Shown here: piece after piece, positions 43,601 to 52,838 of the stretch | Layout of the letters: every line of letters begins with the position of its first letter | Numbering within the stretch: position 1 is the stretch's first letter | Source of the DNA: Enchytraeus crypticus | Lineage: Eukaryota > Annelida > Clitellata > Enchytraeida > Enchytraeidae | Direction: 5' to 3' | Length of the DNA stretch: 64,000 nucleotides | Assembly: GCA_905160935.1 (NCBI GenBank) | Contig: CAJHZI010000496.1 | Location: forward strand, 696,935 to 760,934 | Position numbers and translations under genes: made by a program | Notes under the pieces: model-generated | Seen by the model: the letters and a program-made list of their open reading frames with translations, nothing else | Databases searched by the model: none | What the model was told of the DNA's origin: nothing

Positions 43601-46600
43601 TACAGACTTTTTTACGTATAGCTTTAATCCTTCACTTAATATTGTTAGTAAACTATAAAGAAATATAAACATCATCATCGTCATCATCTTCCTTTGAATC
43701 CCAGCTTAACTAGAGCCTGGAGCAATATCAATAAAAGCAATATAAAAATTAAAATAATTAATAGGAAAAATTGAAACAACCTGTAGGTCTAATCGTCGAA
43801 CAGTGAGTTACCTTTTTCATATGCATAGGTATCGAAGCAATGGAATGAAAGAAGTGTGAAGTCCTGGGGATCTACCGTTAGTACGTTGATACCTCTCCCG
43901 AGTAAATGAACCTTATCACCACTGCCGAGTATCCTGAACAATATATAAAACACTCCACTAAATGTCTATAAAAATCATTAAATCAGAGATACAAAGAAAG
44001 GAAGCACATAGACAGCTGAAAGAAGAGATATACAAGATGTCACAGCAGGAAACTGATCGTTATTCAGAGATAAGCACCTGCAGAGAAAAATTTTAATAAC
44101 GATTTCATCATCAAAAGAAGGTCATCACCTTAGTTAGATGAGAAAATACAAGGTAATGATAAATATGGCCTTTTAGAGAACTTCTGTCACTTTCAAAATA
44201 ATTCCACAAGTTTTGTCAACCAGCAAAGACTTCCGCTATTTTAGTCTCCCCCTCCTGCAGTGAAACTCTTATTGGAGGCTATATATGCACGCCAAGTACA
44301 GGGAGGTAACAGTGAAGCATCAAGCATACAAACATGCTTTCATTGTAGCAGATGTGAGGAGGTTATAGTGAAGCATCAAGCATACAAACATGCTTTCATT
44401 GTAGCAGATGTGAGGAGGTTATAGTGAAGCATCAAGCATACAAACATGCTTTCATTGTAGCAGATGTGAGGAGATTATAGTGAAGCATCAAGCATACAAA
44501 CATGCTTTCATTGTAGCAGATGTGAGGAGGTTATAGTGAAGCATCAAGCATACAAACATGCTTTCATTGTAGCAGATGTGAGGAGGTTATAGTGAAGCAT
44601 CAAGCATACAAACATGCTTTCATTGTAGCAGATATGAGGAGGTTATACTGAAGCATCAAGCATACAAACATGCTTTCATTGCGGTGAGGAGATTATAGCG
44701 AAGTATCAAGCATACACACATGCTTTCATTGTAGCAGATGTGAGGGGGTTTGACATTGCCGGAGCCGCTGTACAGAGAGACAGACACAGTGTCCTCAGGG
44801 CACTTCTCACTCAGTCCACAGTTAAGCACCGTGAGGCCAGACTGAACCTTCTGTGGTACGATCGTCAAGTCACGGATCACTGCGTCGACGTTAATCAGAG
44901 ATCCCACTGCGTCAAACAATGCATCAAACAATGCATCAAACAATGCATCAAACAATGCGTCAAACAATGCATCAAGCAATGCATTAAGCAATGCATCAAA
45001 CAATGCATCAAACAATGCATCAAACAATGCATCAAACAATGCATCAAACAATGCATCAAACAATGCATCAAGCAATGCATCAAACAGTGCATCAAACAAT
45101 GCGTCACACAATGCAATCAAGCTCTCTCATTAAACTGACTTATTTACATGGCGCTGAAATAACTGTGATATGAAATAACTGCGTTGTGTCCGAGACGTAA
45201 AAGAATAGATAAGAAGAAAAGTACCCTTGCAGTAAGAGGCGACTAGGTATTAATTAAAGGGGCAATTGAAAGGAATCAAAGAAGCCGTAATTCTTTAAAC
45301 TAAAGGTGATATTAAGGTTTGACCAGTTGATGCATATCCTTTTTTATGGGATCGCCTTGCTGATCAACGAAATTCTCTTGCAAGAACATGAAAGTGGACT
45401 GACAGTCATGTGCTTTGTACCAGTATCTAATCAATACCACACTTTCTGTTTTCAGGTTCAATTCGTAGCTCATAATTCCAAAATAAAAAACATCAATTCT
45501 TCCGTCTTCCATTCAATTAATGCAAGGCACCTAGAATTTGTTGTACAGCAATTCCCAGCAAATGAATAGAACTGGAAGTTGATAAGAAAATATATATAAC
45601 AGGACGTCAGCAATTGAACAATTTTGACTACTAAATGACATGAATCTAAATGCAATATTGAATCTAAATCTAACAGACAATAACCAGTTTTTCATATATT
45701 TTTATATGTAAAGTTAACTATTAAATATATTAATAGCACTTACATGGAAAAGCTATACAGCCACCTATCTCAGCCACATCTGTAAAGTCATGGTCACCAT
45801 CTTTTCGCACGATGTGCTAAATTCACAATGAATATACAACAGATTTCTTAAATATCACGCAGATATACACAGTGATCTATAAAATACGTCACCAAATAGG
45901 ACTTATCATTTATATATGACTAAAATTAAATATGACTATGATAAACTAATAATGTTAAGTTAATAATGTTAACAGCTACAGCTAATGTTAACGTCAGTTC
46001 CTCACTCGAAAGCGATGGCAGTGACGGGAGAGCCCAGGATCTGAGCCCCACACGTAGTGATCTGCGGTCAAATATCTTACCGACATCAGTAAGATATTTA
46101 GTTAAGGTATGATAAGCAAATAACGCACCCAGACATTATGAGCTAAATATATGCATTTAACTAAGACTAATAAGCTATAGATAAGCCATAGAAGTAGTTG
46201 TTAGTTATAAACAAACCTTTTCGACAGCAAAAGCCGGAGGCACTAGACCCCTCTGACCAATCATCACAAAGCTGTCTCTCAGGCCCAACCCACCAGCTGC
46301 TGTACTGCCGTGTAGCTCAAGCGACTTTCTGCTCTCTCTCGATAAACTGAATGAATATCAAAACAAATAATGAAATACCACACTTCACCTACACAATACC
46401 ATAATACAATAAGTAAATATATAAAACTATTAAAAGGCTTGTCATCTGAAACAGCTTCAAACCACACTGTGTAATAATAATATCTGTTAAAAATTGTAAA
46501 CTATATAGCATTTTTATACTTAAACTAAGTATACTTCTTCTTTATAACTGCATAAATAGCTCTAAATCTAAAATAACAATATAGAGCACTACTAACTGTT

Positions 46601-47386
46601 GACTTGCGTCATAAGTAGTCGCTAATATCAGTATTTGATTATTTTCCATTCCTAGCCGCATAAATCTCTGGAATATGTGATCTAAAATAACAGATATACA
46701 ATATCAGTTGTTAACATATGAGAAAGTTTTAAAATAAAAAATTGGAGCAAAATATAAAATATATCAAGCAAGAAGTTCCAAGCAACTTGAAACAAATTGT
46801 AACTTAATAAATTTTGAGAAGAAAAGCTATGAGACGTGATAGAAAGAAACAAATTTATATCGAAGGAGCAAGAGAAATAATTTGTAATGATAATAATACT
46901 AATAAAAATTAATGGTATAGACGGATATATTGCAAAGAAAACCGGCGATAGGCGAGAGATGTCTTTTCTCTGTCAAAGGCTTTCCATGACTTTGCCAAGA
47001 TTTAATGCAGTCTGCTTCAGCAGTTCTTTTAAGCCGATTGATGACCTCGAGTAGCCGAGCTGCGATTCAGCACGTATTGCGCGAATCGTTTTTATCAAAC
47101 CTCAGGTTCTTTACACCCGGGATAAAAAATAATAATAATAATAATAATAATATTAAACTAATATGTAAAAAATAATAATAAATAATAATAGTAATATGTA
47201 ATAATACTAGGTAATAAAATGATAGGTAATAAGAAATGTCAAACTATTGCACACAACTTTAAGATTAATGTTGAAATTTTGTCTTACCATTTTCAAAAGT
47301 GTCAAATGTTCTTCTCTCAATTACACGATGATTCCGTTCTGCATATAATATAGCATTATAGTATCAACAGGCATATATATTTATAT

Positions 47387-47426
<40 letters not shown>

Positions 47427-50400
47427 TATTGTTTACTATTATTATTAATTTATTATTATTATATAGTTAATCACTATTGGCTGAATTAAGATGTGGATAA
47501 GGCATGGTCTTTGTGAAGGAATTAACTCCTTAATCGATGAAGTGCTCTGTATGGAGTGTATGGAGCAAGACAGTAGCATGTGAGTAGAAATTGGCGCACT
47601 GGGCCAGTCATTTAGTCCATCACTAGAGAGAGAGAGGGAGAGAGAGAGAGAGAGAGAGGAAGGGATGCATACATGTACATAAGTGTGTATATAGATATAA
47701 ACACCTACAAAACCCTAAAGCATAGCCATATGGGACCATTATATCATATTTAGCATCCATTTCTTTATAGAGAAATTCTCCAGAGTTCCTCTTCATTTAT
47801 CTTCAAAAATTGTATTACATAACATAACATAACATTTACAGAGTCAGGAAGCAATTATATGCTTGTTTAAGAGTCATCAGAATGCTCTTAAAATCTAAAT
47901 GAACCTAAAATGAATCTAAATGAACTAAAATGCTCTTAACTAAAGCCAATTAATATTAATCAAATCATACAGACTTCATGTCAACATGTCAAAGTTATAC
48001 ATAGCCTATGTATAAAACTGAAGACATCGTATATAAATAGTTATAAGATTCTGCTATTTGAATAAAATAGTTGAAAAAATTAATCAAAATTACAGAGATA
48101 GAGACAGAAATTAATTGCTATCTAATTACAAAGCAGGGAATCCCAAGCTAAATGAATCTCAATGGGCCTTTAAGCAGGCTGCCTGTAATTAATTAACTTT
48201 ACTTTTTCAGAACACACCAGAAGGGTCTTTCAACTCAGTATAGTTCCCTCAGTATAGTTCAACTCAGTATAGTTCAACTCAGTATAGTTCAACTCAGTAT
48301 AGTTCAACTCAGTATAGTTCAACTCAGTATAGTTTCAACTCAGTATAGTATAGTATAAGTTCATGAAAACACAAATACAACCAGTAGTTACATTAAAAAT
48401 ACAACCACCAGCCGTATCATCTCACATGTACAACCAGTAATAAGTATGAACCAAAGTCATGAAATAAAGTGAGTTAGAAAAATAAAAATTATAAGGTAGT
48501 GATAAAGGTACCAAGTATAGGCTATATATTACGTACAATAGAATGTAATTTTGCAGTAAAATTTAAATATTTTGTATTCTTATTCTTCTGATTATGAATA
48601 TAAACTTAAAACATACCATCTATAAAGATAGCATTAAGACCTTTGCCGCCGGCAGGTTTTTCTGGACTGAAATACCTGTTACACGTGCATGAAATAGACA
48701 GTGCAGTGTTAATTCAAAACTTACAGTAAAAAGTGAATGTAGTAGATTTGATATCAAAATCTTTGGCTTCAATCTACAAGTAATACCAGATTTACGGTAT
48801 CTGAAGCTGGAGGGCCAAGTGGAAAGCACACTTGCCTCATATGTGGGAGGTCAACAGTACAAATCTCAGCCAGATCATCTCTAGCAGTTGGCATGGAAAC
48901 AGAAAATTTAGCTTTACAGTTTAATATTTGTACAACCCATTTTTAGCAGATTTTCAGAGATTGGATTTAAATTCATGGCAATCGATTATATTTATCAAAG
49001 GTAAGCAATTCTTATCATCTAAAAAATAACAGCTGAAAATATAAATAACCAGACTTTAATGCAGACTTTAGCTTGTGGCCAAGACTTTTAATATATTAAG
49101 AATTTTTCAGCAATTTCGAAAATAACCGGAATTTAAAGATTAACAATTAATTTTAAAAGAATGTATTAAAATAGATTAACATTATTTTACTGAGTCTTAC
49201 GTATATATACATGTATATATATATATTTATATATAAATAACAGTTTAACCTGCAATGAAAAGTTCTAAGTATATTAGTAAAAGTTGAAAAACTTTTGATT
49301 AAGTACAGTTGAATGATCGAGCTGATAGCACACTCGCCAGACATGAAGAGACCACGGCTTCAAATCTCAAACTAATCATCTCTATAACACCTTTGTAATA
49401 AAAAAGAAATTTCTAAATTATCCTAGCTTTTTGTAATTGAGAAGCATCTGAACATGATGTGGATGAACAAAAACGAATAGATGAACAAGAAATAACTTTT
49501 GACATTCTTTAACGCAGATAGAAACTGAATTGAGATATCTAGTATTACATCAAAAAATACTGTGTAAAGTCCGACTAACTTTTAAGTCTCTAAAACAATC
49601 AACTGATGATAATGTGTAACTATCAACAATTATTTATTACCTCTGCAATATCTATAAATTAAAAAAATTAGGAGAGAGAAGATATGATGTATACCGTAGA
49701 AGACATATTAAAAAATTTTGATAGGAATGCACTGTGTCATCAATGACCAAAAAAACTACTATACAATTGAACAGTTGGATTACAAAAATGTATCTTTTTA
49801 TTTTACAATAGAAGTATGGCAACAGCTAAAGTTCATATGCCCATTTGTAGAGCTTAGAAGGACTATAACGCACTTCTGCAAAACTGCACACAGCATTATA
49901 ATTTTTCACACCCTCCAATAAAGTATCTGCTCTAATTCCCATCTAGCAGAACTTTCATATATGAGGCTACATTTTGATGCATATCAAAATGAGATGCGAA
50001 TGGACATCTATAATACAAACATGCGTCCATCGAAGCAGATCGTTGGCTGATCGTGTTCTTTAAGTCCAGCCTTGACATAGTATGAGTACTGGCCTTCTGG
50101 ACATTCAGGCTGGTCATTACAACTTCTGTTTCTTAAATCTTCTGCAATATAGAGTAAATTAATTTTATAGTATCTATTTCTGTGTACAATCCTCATCAGG
50201 CAGCCTCAAAATACTCAGGAGTTAATTCAAGATAATATCTGAGAATAAAATTCACAAATAGAAAGAAATAAACTACGATTTCATAAGGAATTTAATAATA
50301 TTATTTTAACAAAATTTTTATAATTACCAGAAAAAGATGAAAAAAGGCCCATAACTGCAGTAGTTAATTATAGGTTACTTTAGTATACAAACTAGTTTTT

Positions 50401-51270
50401 TGTTTATTCATTCATGAAAGATGACCCTCAAAATCATCTATATTTGACCATCCGTTCACTTCTATCCTCAATTATTTAAATTAGACTAATTACTCAACTA
50501 TTAAATGAGACAGCATAAAGAAATTAAGACCAATTATGACCAACATTATTTAACAATATCATAGAAAACTAGTAACTACTACATCCAGTAAATACAAGAA
50601 GTATATTACATTTAGATTGAAATATGAACATTTTACCTTAGAATTCCTTATACATTCCATTCGTTTAAGTTTTTGGAGTAATTACTGGAGCCTAGGCGCT
50701 CACCAACCGAATGTCCTTTCTGACGTTGGTATGGATCTAGTTTTTATGTTGCCTTCTATGACACGTGCATATTTACACGGTTGGTCTATTCTTTAAGCAA
50801 CCCGAACACAACACGGGAAAAATTTCTTATAGATATATAACCATATTTATTAGTTGTTTAGATAAAAATTAACACTACTACCTTCCAGCATCTCAGGCAA
50901 CGCTGGATTATCTTCTTCACTTCGTACATGCTGATCTTCAAAAGCAGCTTCCAAGATAGTAAAATCAACATATAACTAAACAACAAATCGTAACACTAAT
51001 GGCAGCCACTATCGAACTAGTACATGTAATTATCATGAAAAATGATGATGCATGTGGCACTATATCTATATAAGCAGTGTTGTTTACACTGTGAGCAATA
51101 TGAATCATACACGCATAACAAAGCAAAGAAATGTATACTTTAATATAAATCTGACACAAGTATAGAAAAAATAACATTAATTTTTTCTATATTACTTAAC
51201 AAATTTGTATAACTTAACTACAAAGATTATATATATATACATATACATGTACATGTATATTATATATATA

Positions 51271-51353
<83 letters not shown>

Positions 51354-52371
51354 CAACACGTTGATATATATATCCCCGTGTTGTGCTCGGGTGTGGCTGG
51401 ACCACTGCAGAATAGGAAAATAGGGCAACCACAAACAATCTGCCGCATGTACGTAAGAGGCAACTAAAGGCAGGAGCTGAGGATGGCAAGAGAGGACCCA
51501 CCTTACCATGCAATATTTTCCCCCAGGATTAAATGGTAATTAATCCACCTAACTGAGGAAGGCAACGGGAAACCACCTAAGTAATACTACTGCTTCATAA
51601 GAAAACTGTGAGGATAAATCTGAGAGAATCAAATGATTAACTTATAAAATAGAAAAGTACACTGATTTTACCATTACTTCTCATTCTTATAAGTACTATT
51701 ATACACAATTAGTACTTGTATGATTAACTGGCAACAGATATCAATTACAGAATAACAATTTCAGCATCTGAATGCAGATCAATAGGTGTATGGTCGAAAG
51801 AACTAATTGCGATTAGCTCATGTAAAAACAAGATTTAGAAATTTAACTAAAAACGATATCAAATACCTGAACGGAAGAAATATTTTTCTACAAAGTACAC
51901 AGCCACGATTATAGAAACTGTCCATAGTATCAGATTCCGCAAATCTAACAAAAATACATAAATGTGCACAGTTTAAAAGAGGCACATATAATAAAAATAT
52001 GACATGAAAAAATCATCAAAATTAATTAGAATCAAGGTTCAGCTTGCTAATAATCAGTCCTTGATGAAAATCAACTACACTTAAAATCTGCTCAGGTGTA
52101 TTGGCACATAAGACCTTTGAAGAATTTATAATAAATATCTTATATACCGTGATAGTGTAAAGTGGTTGACAAAAATATAGCTGAAAATCAAGACTGACTT
52201 ACTTTAGAGCAATAAAGTAACCCAAACATGCTGCGTGCACGCCGAACAACAAACGTATAACATGAACATCATAAAATATTATTCATAATTAAATAAGCGT
52301 AAAATAGTTATTTACTTACTGCCAAAGTATTTCCAAACAGCTCGGCGAATACCGATTCGAAGTCTGGGCAT
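27539..52371 (-). CDS. POMGNT1-like: type II membrane protein: two FAM3/ILEI-like domains + POMGNT1-like GT13 domain (25 exons)
   Basis: Exons on the minus strand, in order: 52371-52320, 51944-51867, 50947-50882, 50141-50021, 48666-48617, 47338-47288, 46681-46597, 46346-46217, 45816-45744, 44906-44720, 43933-43812, 43084-43000, 41826-41700, 40350-40284, 37821-37726, 36806-36708, 35644-35568, 34495-34402, 33873-33824, 32944-32842, 31951-31780, 30887-30735, 30106-29923, 28670-28567 and 27593-27539. They total 2481 nt (826 aa plus stop) with phases agreeing at every junction. Human POMGNT1 (about 660 aa) puts GlcNAc on O-mannose in the Golgi and has one stem domain; this protein has two. Start is Met at 52371 (MPRLRIGIRRAVWKYFG). 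The weakest boundaries are exon 13 and 17 donors (GTCAGT, GTTGTA) and the exon 21 acceptor. The enzyme role is doubtful because key residues look replaced. Confidence 0.85.
27992..28081. repeat. (AT)n microsatellite (intron 24)
   Basis: About 90 bp of AT repeats with occasional TATTAT breaks. Confidence 0.85.
28671..29245. repeat. 57-bp minisatellite abutting exon 24
   Basis: About ten tandem units of 57 bp, each with gtctgatyactatatagtac, atacgtcttctctctacaac and aaccatcaatcattt. The array starts exactly at the 3' splice site of exon 24, and each unit repeats the CTGATC (minus GATCAG) context that contains the acceptor AG. Confidence 0.9.
30170..30250 (-). repeat. LINE 3' tail fragment (L2/CR1-like), intron 22
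   Basis: On the minus strand it reads GTCATGAACGACAGTAGTAC then CCTAATTGTG, a diverged copy of the shared tail. Confidence 0.6.
30914..31184 (-). mobile_element. 5'-truncated RTE-like LINE with (GAT)n tail, intron 21
   Basis: Minus-oriented 3' end with a (GAT)n tail; upstream of the tail it reads ccctggttaaacttggattt in reverse. It is flanked by an 18-bp target duplication, AACAATAACATTGTAACA, at 30896-30913 and 31185-31202. The insertion is 9 bp from the exon 22 boundary, inside its polypyrimidine tract. Confidence 0.85.
32085..32282 (+). mobile_element. LINE 3' fragment with (AG)n tail, intron 20
   Basis: Plus-strand sequence decodes to RGRGRSRLGALDDLKIHSYV and AEDREVWRR-like remnants, the C-terminus of an RTE-like ORF, then ctgccagtaggcagtgcact and an AG-repeat tail. 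Minus-strand copies are at 33355-33540 and 36025-36240. Confidence 0.65.
32610..32700. repeat. dispersed repeat, intron 20
   Basis: ttggtgagcacctaggctcc then agaaattgctcc recurs in reverse at about 50680-50720 (ctggagcctaggcgctcacc). The family is unknown. Confidence 0.5.
33355..33540 (-). mobile_element. LINE 3' fragment with (AG)n tail, intron 19
   Basis: Minus-oriented copy of the family at 32085, with landmarks tagtgcactgcctactggca, ggtccatggtatataacgcc and tctttaaatcatctaacatg. It runs directly into the foldback element at 33541. Confidence 0.65.
33541..33689. repeat. 149-bp foldback element, intron 19
   Basis: Two 60-nt arms (33541-33600 and 33630-33689) are reverse complements with only two mismatches, around a 29-nt loop. 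The ends are TTAATCGATT and its inverse, so TTAA sits at both outer edges. It would form a very stable hairpin in RNA. Confidence 0.88.
34062..34195 (-). repeat. tRNA-derived SINE, family B copy (diverged), intron 18
   Basis: Reverse orientation, with the body as aaaagccaagtttaacgtca and cccgctcgaatagaatgtct and a decayed B box (gatttgaaaactgc). Confidence 0.5.
34607..34677. repeat. (AT)n microsatellite (intron 17)
   Basis: An uninterrupted AT run of about 70 bp. Confidence 0.9.
35028..35073. other. 15-bp perfect inverted repeat, intron 17
   Basis: ATACATACTGAAAGC at 35028-35042 and its exact inverse at 35059-35073, with a 16-nt loop. About 40 bp upstream is aatgatatcactagaggtaa, which recurs at about 38040. 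Confidence 0.7.
35225..35560. repeat. (GA)n/gagatcta minisatellite beside exon 17
   Basis: About 330 bp of gagagaga and gatctagagagag repeats end about 8-10 bp from the 3' boundary of exon 17, so the array begins almost at the splice donor. Confidence 0.85.
36025..36240 (-). mobile_element. LINE 3' fragment with (AG)n tail, intron 16
   Basis: The longest copy of the family. It includes tagtgcactgcctaccgaca, gtgtgtctttaaatcatcta and the further upstream part ccttctatgaccttcaatag. Confidence 0.68.
36335..36520 (+). repeat. SINE family C, diverged copy, intron 16
   Basis: gtagagcgacagatagcgtc, gatttgaactgaattctc and gagcagaatctcagaaattt, ending tagatatcagcacggatga, follow the order of the family C copies. 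Confidence 0.5.
36535..36695 (-). repeat. tRNA-derived SINE, family A copy, beside exon 16
   Basis: Reverse orientation, with ctaaggttatcgtcagtttc, gatgtcagcgacgggcgagc, aaaccccgcacacactgatc and gcggtcactggctccagc. It ends about 13 bp from the donor of exon 16. Confidence 0.72.
36978..37203 (-). mobile_element. 5'-truncated RTE-like LINE with (GAT)n tail, intron 15
   Basis: Minus-oriented copy of the same 3' end as at 30914. A near-perfect 16-bp target duplication (attttactcaaagcat and attttactcgaagcat) lies at 36962-36977 and 37204-37219. Confidence 0.82.
37862..37990 (+). repeat. tRNA-derived SINE, family A copy, intron 14
   Basis: ggctggagttaatggcaatg, tcggtaagatattcggccgc, ggatcagtatgtgtgaggat and tgacgttaacattaggttta follow the family A order. 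Confidence 0.72.
38268..39891 (+). mobile_element. 5'-truncated RTE-clade LINE with target duplication, intron 14
   Basis: It carries a reverse transcriptase split into frames 38313-38555, 38534-38884, 38891-39565 and 39450-39749. Motifs are KMHKGKAVGLDGISVEVWK, YRGIKLLSHTMKLWERVVE, FGFMPGRSTTEPIFMLRQLM, MVFMDHEKAYDRVPRELVW, GVLQGSALSPYLFILIMDE, MLFADDLAIV and DFKYLGSVI. Frame breaks (about 38545, a TAG at 38882 and about 39455) inactivate it, but the FADD box is intact. The end is cctggttaaacttggatt and a (GAT)n tail. A 13-bp duplication TGATGTCTAGACA sits at 38255-38267 and 39892-39904. It is opposite to the host gene. Confidence 0.9.
40600..40860 (-). pseudogene. fragment of the 12-kb LINE family, intron 13
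   Basis: The minus frame at 40631-40834 reads LETRRIRGDLIDVYKL, LRGHCYKLFKP and FSRRVIDRRNSL, matching SLEDRHTRGDLIEV, TRGHRFKKIK and FFSQRVVNIWNVL of the copy at 12102-12827. Confidence 0.72.
41035..41100 (+). mobile_element. very short RTE-like LINE tail insertion, intron 13
   Basis: About 50 bp of the (GAT)n-tailed 3' end (tatcccgaccctggttaaac) lies between repeats of ctttagtctatt, the apparent target duplication. Confidence 0.7.
41782..42035. repeat. 90-bp triplication spanning the 5' end of exon 13
   Basis: Three tandem units start at 41782, 41872 and 41962 (each begins gagcttccc). The first unit holds the first 45 nt of exon 13 and its splice acceptor. The second has an almost identical acceptor and exon start; the third is more diverged. 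Because 90 is a multiple of 3 the frame stays open on the minus strand across all three. Confidence 0.92.
42850..42990. repeat. CAA-rich minisatellite beside exon 12
   Basis: Four units containing agagtgcgccactgtaacaa plus CAA runs. A decayed unit (agagtgtcactgtacttac) reaches the splice donor of exon 12 at 42998-42999. Confidence 0.85.
43670..43725 (-). mobile_element. short RTE-like LINE tail, intron 11
   Basis: catcatcatcgtcatcatct followed by cctttgaatcccagcttaac is the reverse of the (GAT)n-tailed LINE end. Confidence 0.65.
44300..44748. repeat. 57-bp minisatellite that includes the end of exon 10
   Basis: Seven intronic units with caagcatacaaacatgcttt and cattgtagcagatgtgagga precede an eighth that is the last ~29 nt of exon 10 plus its donor (44719 downwards). 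Each intronic unit therefore carries a copy of the coding end HICYNES and of a GTTTGT donor-like site. Confidence 0.92.
44905..45115. repeat. 12-bp minisatellite abutting exon 10
   Basis: About 17 copies of caatgcatcaaa (minus TTTGATGCATTG) end at the acceptor of exon 10. The acceptor itself (minus TTTGACGCAG/TG) looks like a mutated unit. Long open frames on both strands here are repeat artefacts. Confidence 0.92.
45975..46095 (-). repeat. tRNA-derived SINE, family A copy, intron 8
   Basis: Reverse orientation, with agctaatgttaacgtcagtt, ctcactcgaaagcgatggca, gtgacgggagagcccaggat and tgatctgcggtcaaatatct. Confidence 0.75.
46980..47160 (+). repeat. unclassified dispersed-repeat-like segment with (AAT)n tail, intron 6
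   Basis: A GC-richer segment (gacctcgagtagccgagctg, gcgattcagcacgtattgcg) ends in ggttctttacacccgggata and an (AAT)n run, the shape of a retroposed element. No second copy is seen in the window. Confidence 0.4.
47390..47422. repeat. (AT)n microsatellite (intron 5)
   Basis: A short AT run next to ATT-rich sequence. Confidence 0.8.
47480..47660 (+). repeat. possible LINE fragment with (AG)n tail, intron 5
   Basis: ggcgcactgggccagtcatt and tagtccatcactagagagag lead into an AG run, like the (AG)n-tailed LINE ends elsewhere in the gene. The coding part was not recognised. Confidence 0.4.
48235..48352. repeat. 15-bp minisatellite (intron 5)
   Basis: About seven copies of agttcaactcagtat. Confidence 0.88.
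48795..48915 (+). repeat. tRNA-like SINE, family D copy, intron 4
   Basis: gagggccaagtggaaagcac (A-box side) and caacagtacaaatctcagcc (B-box position) are followed by agatcatctctagcag. The copy at 49315-49395 has gatagcacactcgccagaca, cttcaaatctcaaactaatc and atctctataaca. Confidence 0.55.
49315..49395 (+). repeat. tRNA-like SINE, family D copy, intron 4
   Basis: Second, more diverged copy of the element at 48795, recognised by the shared order of cacactcgcc, cttcaaatctca and catctct. Confidence 0.5.
51228..51352. repeat. (AT)n microsatellite (intron 2)
   Basis: About 120 bp of AT-type repeats. The Tyr/Ile open frames on both strands are artefacts. Confidence 0.9.
51355..51640 (+). repeat. 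dispersed repeat, intron 2
   Basis: It contains gcggttgt-free but GC-richer sequence with aaggcaacgggaaaccacct and ctactgcttcataagaaaac. The same core occurs reversed near 213-237, so it is a multi-copy retroposon-like segment. Confidence 0.5.
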
Positions 52372-52838
52372 AGTTACAAAACTTTGAACACACAATGAAA
52401 ATTCAAAACTCTTGCATAGAACTGTTGCATTTCAGTCTAACAATAAACAACTATAGGACATCATCACAGACTATTGCACTCCAAGATAGTAAATTAATTA
52501 TTTAAATAATTAAATAGTTGAATACAAGAATTTCTATTTTTCAATTGTTGTGGGTGTAACCAATGAACAAGAAACAAGATTAATGTTGTTAACCTGGGAC
52601 CATAGATATTGGATTAAACGACTACGACTTTCAAGCCGGGACTGCTAATTTTCTTTCTATTTGTGGGTGCTTAAGGTCATGGATTTCAAGGCATCAGGCT
52701 AATGAATTACCCTGAAAGGTCAATGTCCTAGTTTTTACTATGTATTCACAGATAAGTTCTACCGGGAATTGATCCCAGAACCCCAGGACGGCCGTTTTAA
52801 ACTTCATGCCGTGAACTAACGCGCTTATAACCTATTTA

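Larger units (their letters stand above)
40284..44906 (-). other. exons 10-14: second FAM3/ILEI-like domain (about residues 236-432)
   Basis: The same signature is repeated: LNCGLSEKCPEDTVSVSLYS, PPHICYNESM, LLGRGINVLTVD, FHCFDTYAYE, HVALMVSHDEAS, VKVLEEMGSSY, LNFRDVWMMVGKK and HWPKPITEKFCLP. The block is 588 nt, also phase 1 to phase 1. Intron phases match the first domain after the CPE exon (2), after the FDT segment (1), after the D-E/D-A segment (2) and after the FRD exon (0). One intron of the first domain (between exons 5 and 6) has no counterpart. Confidence 0.82.
45744..50141 (-). other. exons 4-9: first FAM3/ILEI-like domain (about residues 66-236)
   Basis: The FAM3/ILEI signature is visible: NRSCNDQPECPEGQYSYYVK, PTICFDGRM, GGKGLNAIFID, VIERRTFDTF, ILILATTYDAS, LSRESRKSLELHGS, GLGLRDSFVMIG and EIGGCIAFP. 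Four Cys fit the two FAM3 disulfides. The matching region of human POMGNT1 is its carbohydrate-binding stem domain, which lacks these Cys as far as I recall. The block is 510 nt, begins and ends on phase-1 introns, and can thus be duplicated without frame change. Confidence 0.83.
50882..52371 (-). other. exons 1-3: cytosolic tail, signal anchor and stem
   Basis: Exon 1 gives a short basic tail (RLRIGIRRAVWK). Exon 2 gives a hydrophobic anchor, about residues 22-36 (LILWTVSIIVAVYF), followed by EKYFFRS. Exon 3 gives an acidic stem (EDQHVRSEEDNPALPEMLE). A basic N-tail before a single transmembrane helix is the type II topology of Golgi glycosyltransferases. Confidence 0.82.

Noticed and set aside
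44656..45138. Open frames of 73-154 codons with DALF or CIKQ repeats
   Set aside because: They come from the 12-bp array. Only the exon 10 part (44720-44906, minus) is real coding sequence.
46279..46467. Minus-strand frame with FEAVSDDKPFN, considered as an extra exon between exons 7 and 8
   Set aside because: Exon 7 with the GTTAGT donor at 46596 joins exon 8 in phase and gives the expected FAM3 length, so no extra exon is needed.
51205..51513. Tyr/Ile-rich frames on both strands
   Set aside because: They are artefacts of the (AT)n microsatellite.
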